From: RGIG4097 sp964367645
Lineage (GTDB): Bacteria > Bacillota > Clostridia > Christensenellales > CAG-917
Direction: 5' to 3'
Assembly (NCBI GenBank): GCA_964367645.1
Contig: CAYIYN010000074.1
Span: 1-6,889, forward strand
Length of the DNA: 6,889 bases
Shown here: positions 5,420 to 6,889 of the stretch, in pieces
Numbering within the stretch: the stretch's first letter is position 1
Layout of the letters: every line of letters starts with the position of its first letter
Made by a program: the position numbers and the translations under genes
Notes under the pieces: model-generated
Database searches by the model: none
What the model was told of the DNA's origin: nothing
What the model saw: the letters and a program-made list of their open reading frames with translations, nothing else

Positions 5420-6770
5420 AAATCCCATGCCCACACAATGCGCGGATATAAGAATTTGCAACTGGGACGAAGTTGCTCTTGGATATACGCCGAAACTAGC
5501 AAAAACCGAGGCAGAACGTTGTCTAAACTGCAAAAACGCGCCTTGTATGCAGGGTTGCCCCGTAGGTGTTCGCATTCCTATGTTTATATCAAAGGTCAAA
5601 GACGGCGATATGGACGGCGCGGCGGAAATTTTATTGGACGACAACAATTTGCCGTCGGTTTGCGGAAGGGTGTGTCCGCAGGAAAGTCAATGCGAAAAGT
5701 ATTGCGTGCGCCGCGAAAAACTGGGTGGTTCCGTTGGGATAGGCTATCTTGAAAGATACGTTGCGGATTACGCGTTGAAAAAGGGCACAAAACGCTCTGT
5801 AAACGCACCCAACTGCTCAAAAGTAGCCGTTGTCGGCAGTGGTCCGGCGGGGCTGTCTTGCGCGGCGGATTTGGCAAAGGCAGGCGTTGAGGTCACCGTT
5901 TTCGAGGCTTTGCACAAAGCGGGCGGCGTGCTTGTGTACGGCATACCCGAGTTTCGTCTGCCAAAAGACCTTGTTCAAAAAGAAATCGACGCGTTAAAGG
6001 AAATCGGTGTTAAAATCGAGCGTAATATGGTTGTCGGGAAAACCGTCTTTATTGACGAACTCCTAAATGATTTTGACGCAGTGTTTATCGGTAGCGGCGC
6101 AGGGTTGCCGTTGTTTTTGAAAATAAAAGGCGAAAATCTTTGCGGAGTCAGTTCCGCAAACGAATATCTGACAAGAGTCAACCTTATGAAAGCATATATC
6201 GTCGACGCGATTACTCCCGTTCAGCACGGAAATAACGTCGTGGTGGTGGGCGCAGGAAACGTGGCAATGGACGCAGCCAGAACGGCGCGCAGATTGGGCG
6301 CAAACGTGACGCTTGTATACCGTCGCTCTCGTGTGGAAATGCCTGCCAGAGCCGAAGAAATCGAACACGCGGAAGAAGAAGGAATCGCACTGAAACTGCT
6401 CACAAATCCCGTTGAGATTTTGGGAGAAAACGGGCATGTTATTGGCATAAAGTGCATTCAAATGCAACTGGGAGAGCCTGACGCAAGCGGAAGACGCAGC
6501 CCTGTGGAAATTCCAAACAGCGAGTTTGATATTGAATGTGACGAGGTTATTGTGGCACTCGGAACAACACCCAACCCGATTATCAAAAACAGTTATCCCG
6601 CGCTTTCGACTTCACCAAAAGGCACGATTTTGGCAGACGAAAACGGTGCAACAAACATTGACAGAGTATATACAGGCGGTGACGCTATGACAGGCGCGGC
6701 AACGGTAATTCTTGCTATGGGCGCCGGCAAAAAAGCCGCAAAAGCAATTTTGGATAAACTCAAAAAGTGA
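5403..6770 (+). CDS. nfnB: NfnB-type NADPH-binding subunit (glutamate synthase small-chain-like, FAD and two [4Fe-4S])
   Basis: This encodes the 455-aa large subunit of the bifurcating transhydrogenase; it holds the bifurcating FAD and the ferredoxin and NADPH sites. The N-terminal domain carries two cluster motifs: Cys40, Cys43, Cys48 and Cys52 (CLNCKNAPCMQGCP), then Cys87, Cys91, Cys97 and Cys101 (CGRVCPQESQCEKYC). FAD binds at GSGPAG (145-150), with GGVLVYGIPEFRLPK (174-188) behind it. NADPH binds at VVGAGNVAMDAARTARR (281-297), with YRRSR (306-310) for the phosphate. The C-terminal GGDAMTGAATVILAMGAGKKAA (425-446) closes the FAD fold. Length is typical. The ATG at 5403 has a GGGGGG-type ribosome binding site 6 nt upstream and overlaps nfnA, indicating translational coupling and subunit balance. 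SudA and the GltD-like small subunit are relatives; the direct pairing with nfnA decides the call. No terminator is visible after the stop. Confidence 0.94.
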   Translation: MDKSVRNPMPTQCADIRICNWDEVALGYTPKLAKTEAERCLNCKNAPCMQGCPVGVRIPMFISKVKDGDMDGAAEILLDDNNLPSVCGRVCPQESQCEKYCVRREKLGGSVGIGYLERYVADYALKKGTKRSVNAPNCSKVAVVGSGPAGLSCAADLAKAGVEVTVFEALHKAGGVLVYGIPEFRLPKDLVQKEIDALKEIGVKIERNMVVGKTVFIDELLNDFDAVFIGSGAGLPLFLKIKGENLCGVSSANEYLTRVNLMKAYIVDAITPVQHGNNVVVVGAGNVAMDAARTARRLGANVTLVYRRSRVEMPARAEEIEHAEEEGIALKLLTNPVEILGENGHVIGIKCIQMQLGEPDASGRRSPVEIPNSEFDIECDEVIVALGTTPNPIIKNSYPALSTSPKGTILADENGATNIDRVYTGGDAMTGAATVILAMGAGKKAAKAILDKLKK

Positions 6771-6889
6771 AAGAATATAATTAAACATTAAAAAAGCGAC
6801 AAGAATACAAACAAAGTGGCAGATTGAAAAATGATAGCCGCAATTTGAAAAATCGAAAAGCGGATACCCAACAGCGGAAGATAGAAAAC
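6771..6889. other. Right-end segment without a convincing gene
   Basis: This A-rich tail after nfnB shows no hairpin terminator and no plus-strand gene start. Two similar stretches, TTGAAAAATGATAGCCGC (6827-6844) and TTTGAAAAATCGAAAAGCGG, suggest a weak imperfect duplication. On the minus strand one frame (6889 down to a TAA at 6790-6788) is open and would encode a hydrophobic 33-residue C-terminal tail. However, all minus frames here are T-rich and largely open, so I do not call it a gene. Confidence 0.4.

Noticed and set aside
6788..6889. Possible C-terminus of a leftward membrane protein (hydrophobic frame ending in TAA at 6790-6788)
   Set aside because: It is only 33 codons of T-rich sequence, the other minus frames here are largely open too, and no start is in view; sequence to the right is needed to decide.

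Overview
The window looks like chromosomal DNA from an anaerobic, Clostridia-like Firmicute, probably an uncultured gut-type lineage of moderate GC. The reasons are the gene families (an NfnAB-type electron-bifurcating transhydrogenase, a DUF3343 Se/S-carrier-like protein, an EF2568-type class V aminotransferase), strong GGAGG-type ribosome binding sites on several genes, and use of TGA, TAA and TAG as ordinary stops. The taxonomic call is inference from gene content only.

Left part (1-1902): two transcription units diverge from a 55-bp gap. Leftward runs the 5' end of an Asn/Gly-rich protein that leaves the window. Rightward runs a 186-aa Met/Asn/Gly-rich low-complexity protein carrying three copies of a nine-residue repeat. 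Its 3' end overlaps by 14 nt a cytosolic subtilisin-family (S8) protease with an intact Asp/His/Ser triad. I do not recognise either low-complexity protein. This cluster is the best candidate for something undescribed. A strong hairpin terminator (1970-2003), probably working in both directions, closes it.

Middle part (2031-3742): a cysteine desulfurase/selenocysteine lyase-like PLP enzyme on the minus strand diverges from a small DUF3343 protein on the plus strand. These two families are repeatedly associated with each other and with selenium or sulfur handling, so the pair is probably one functional module. The 266-bp gap between them holds a probable promoter for the PLP enzyme, three direct TTTGAAAC words and a small dyad. 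A second hairpin terminator follows the DUF3343 gene.

Right part (3884-6770): endonuclease III (nth), then nfnA (FAD/[2Fe-2S] subunit) and nfnB (FAD plus two [4Fe-4S] subunit). All point rightward with a 30-nt gap and then a 17-nt overlap, and are probably cotranscribed. NfnAB would couple NADH and reduced ferredoxin to NADP+ reduction, supplying NADPH to an anaerobe. No terminator is visible after nfnB, and the last 119 bases hold no convincing gene.

Two genes (the PLP enzyme and nth) have no Shine-Dalgarno sequence but a -10-like hexamer 5 and 8 nt before their start codons. They are candidates for leaderless mRNAs in a genome that otherwise uses Shine-Dalgarno sites.
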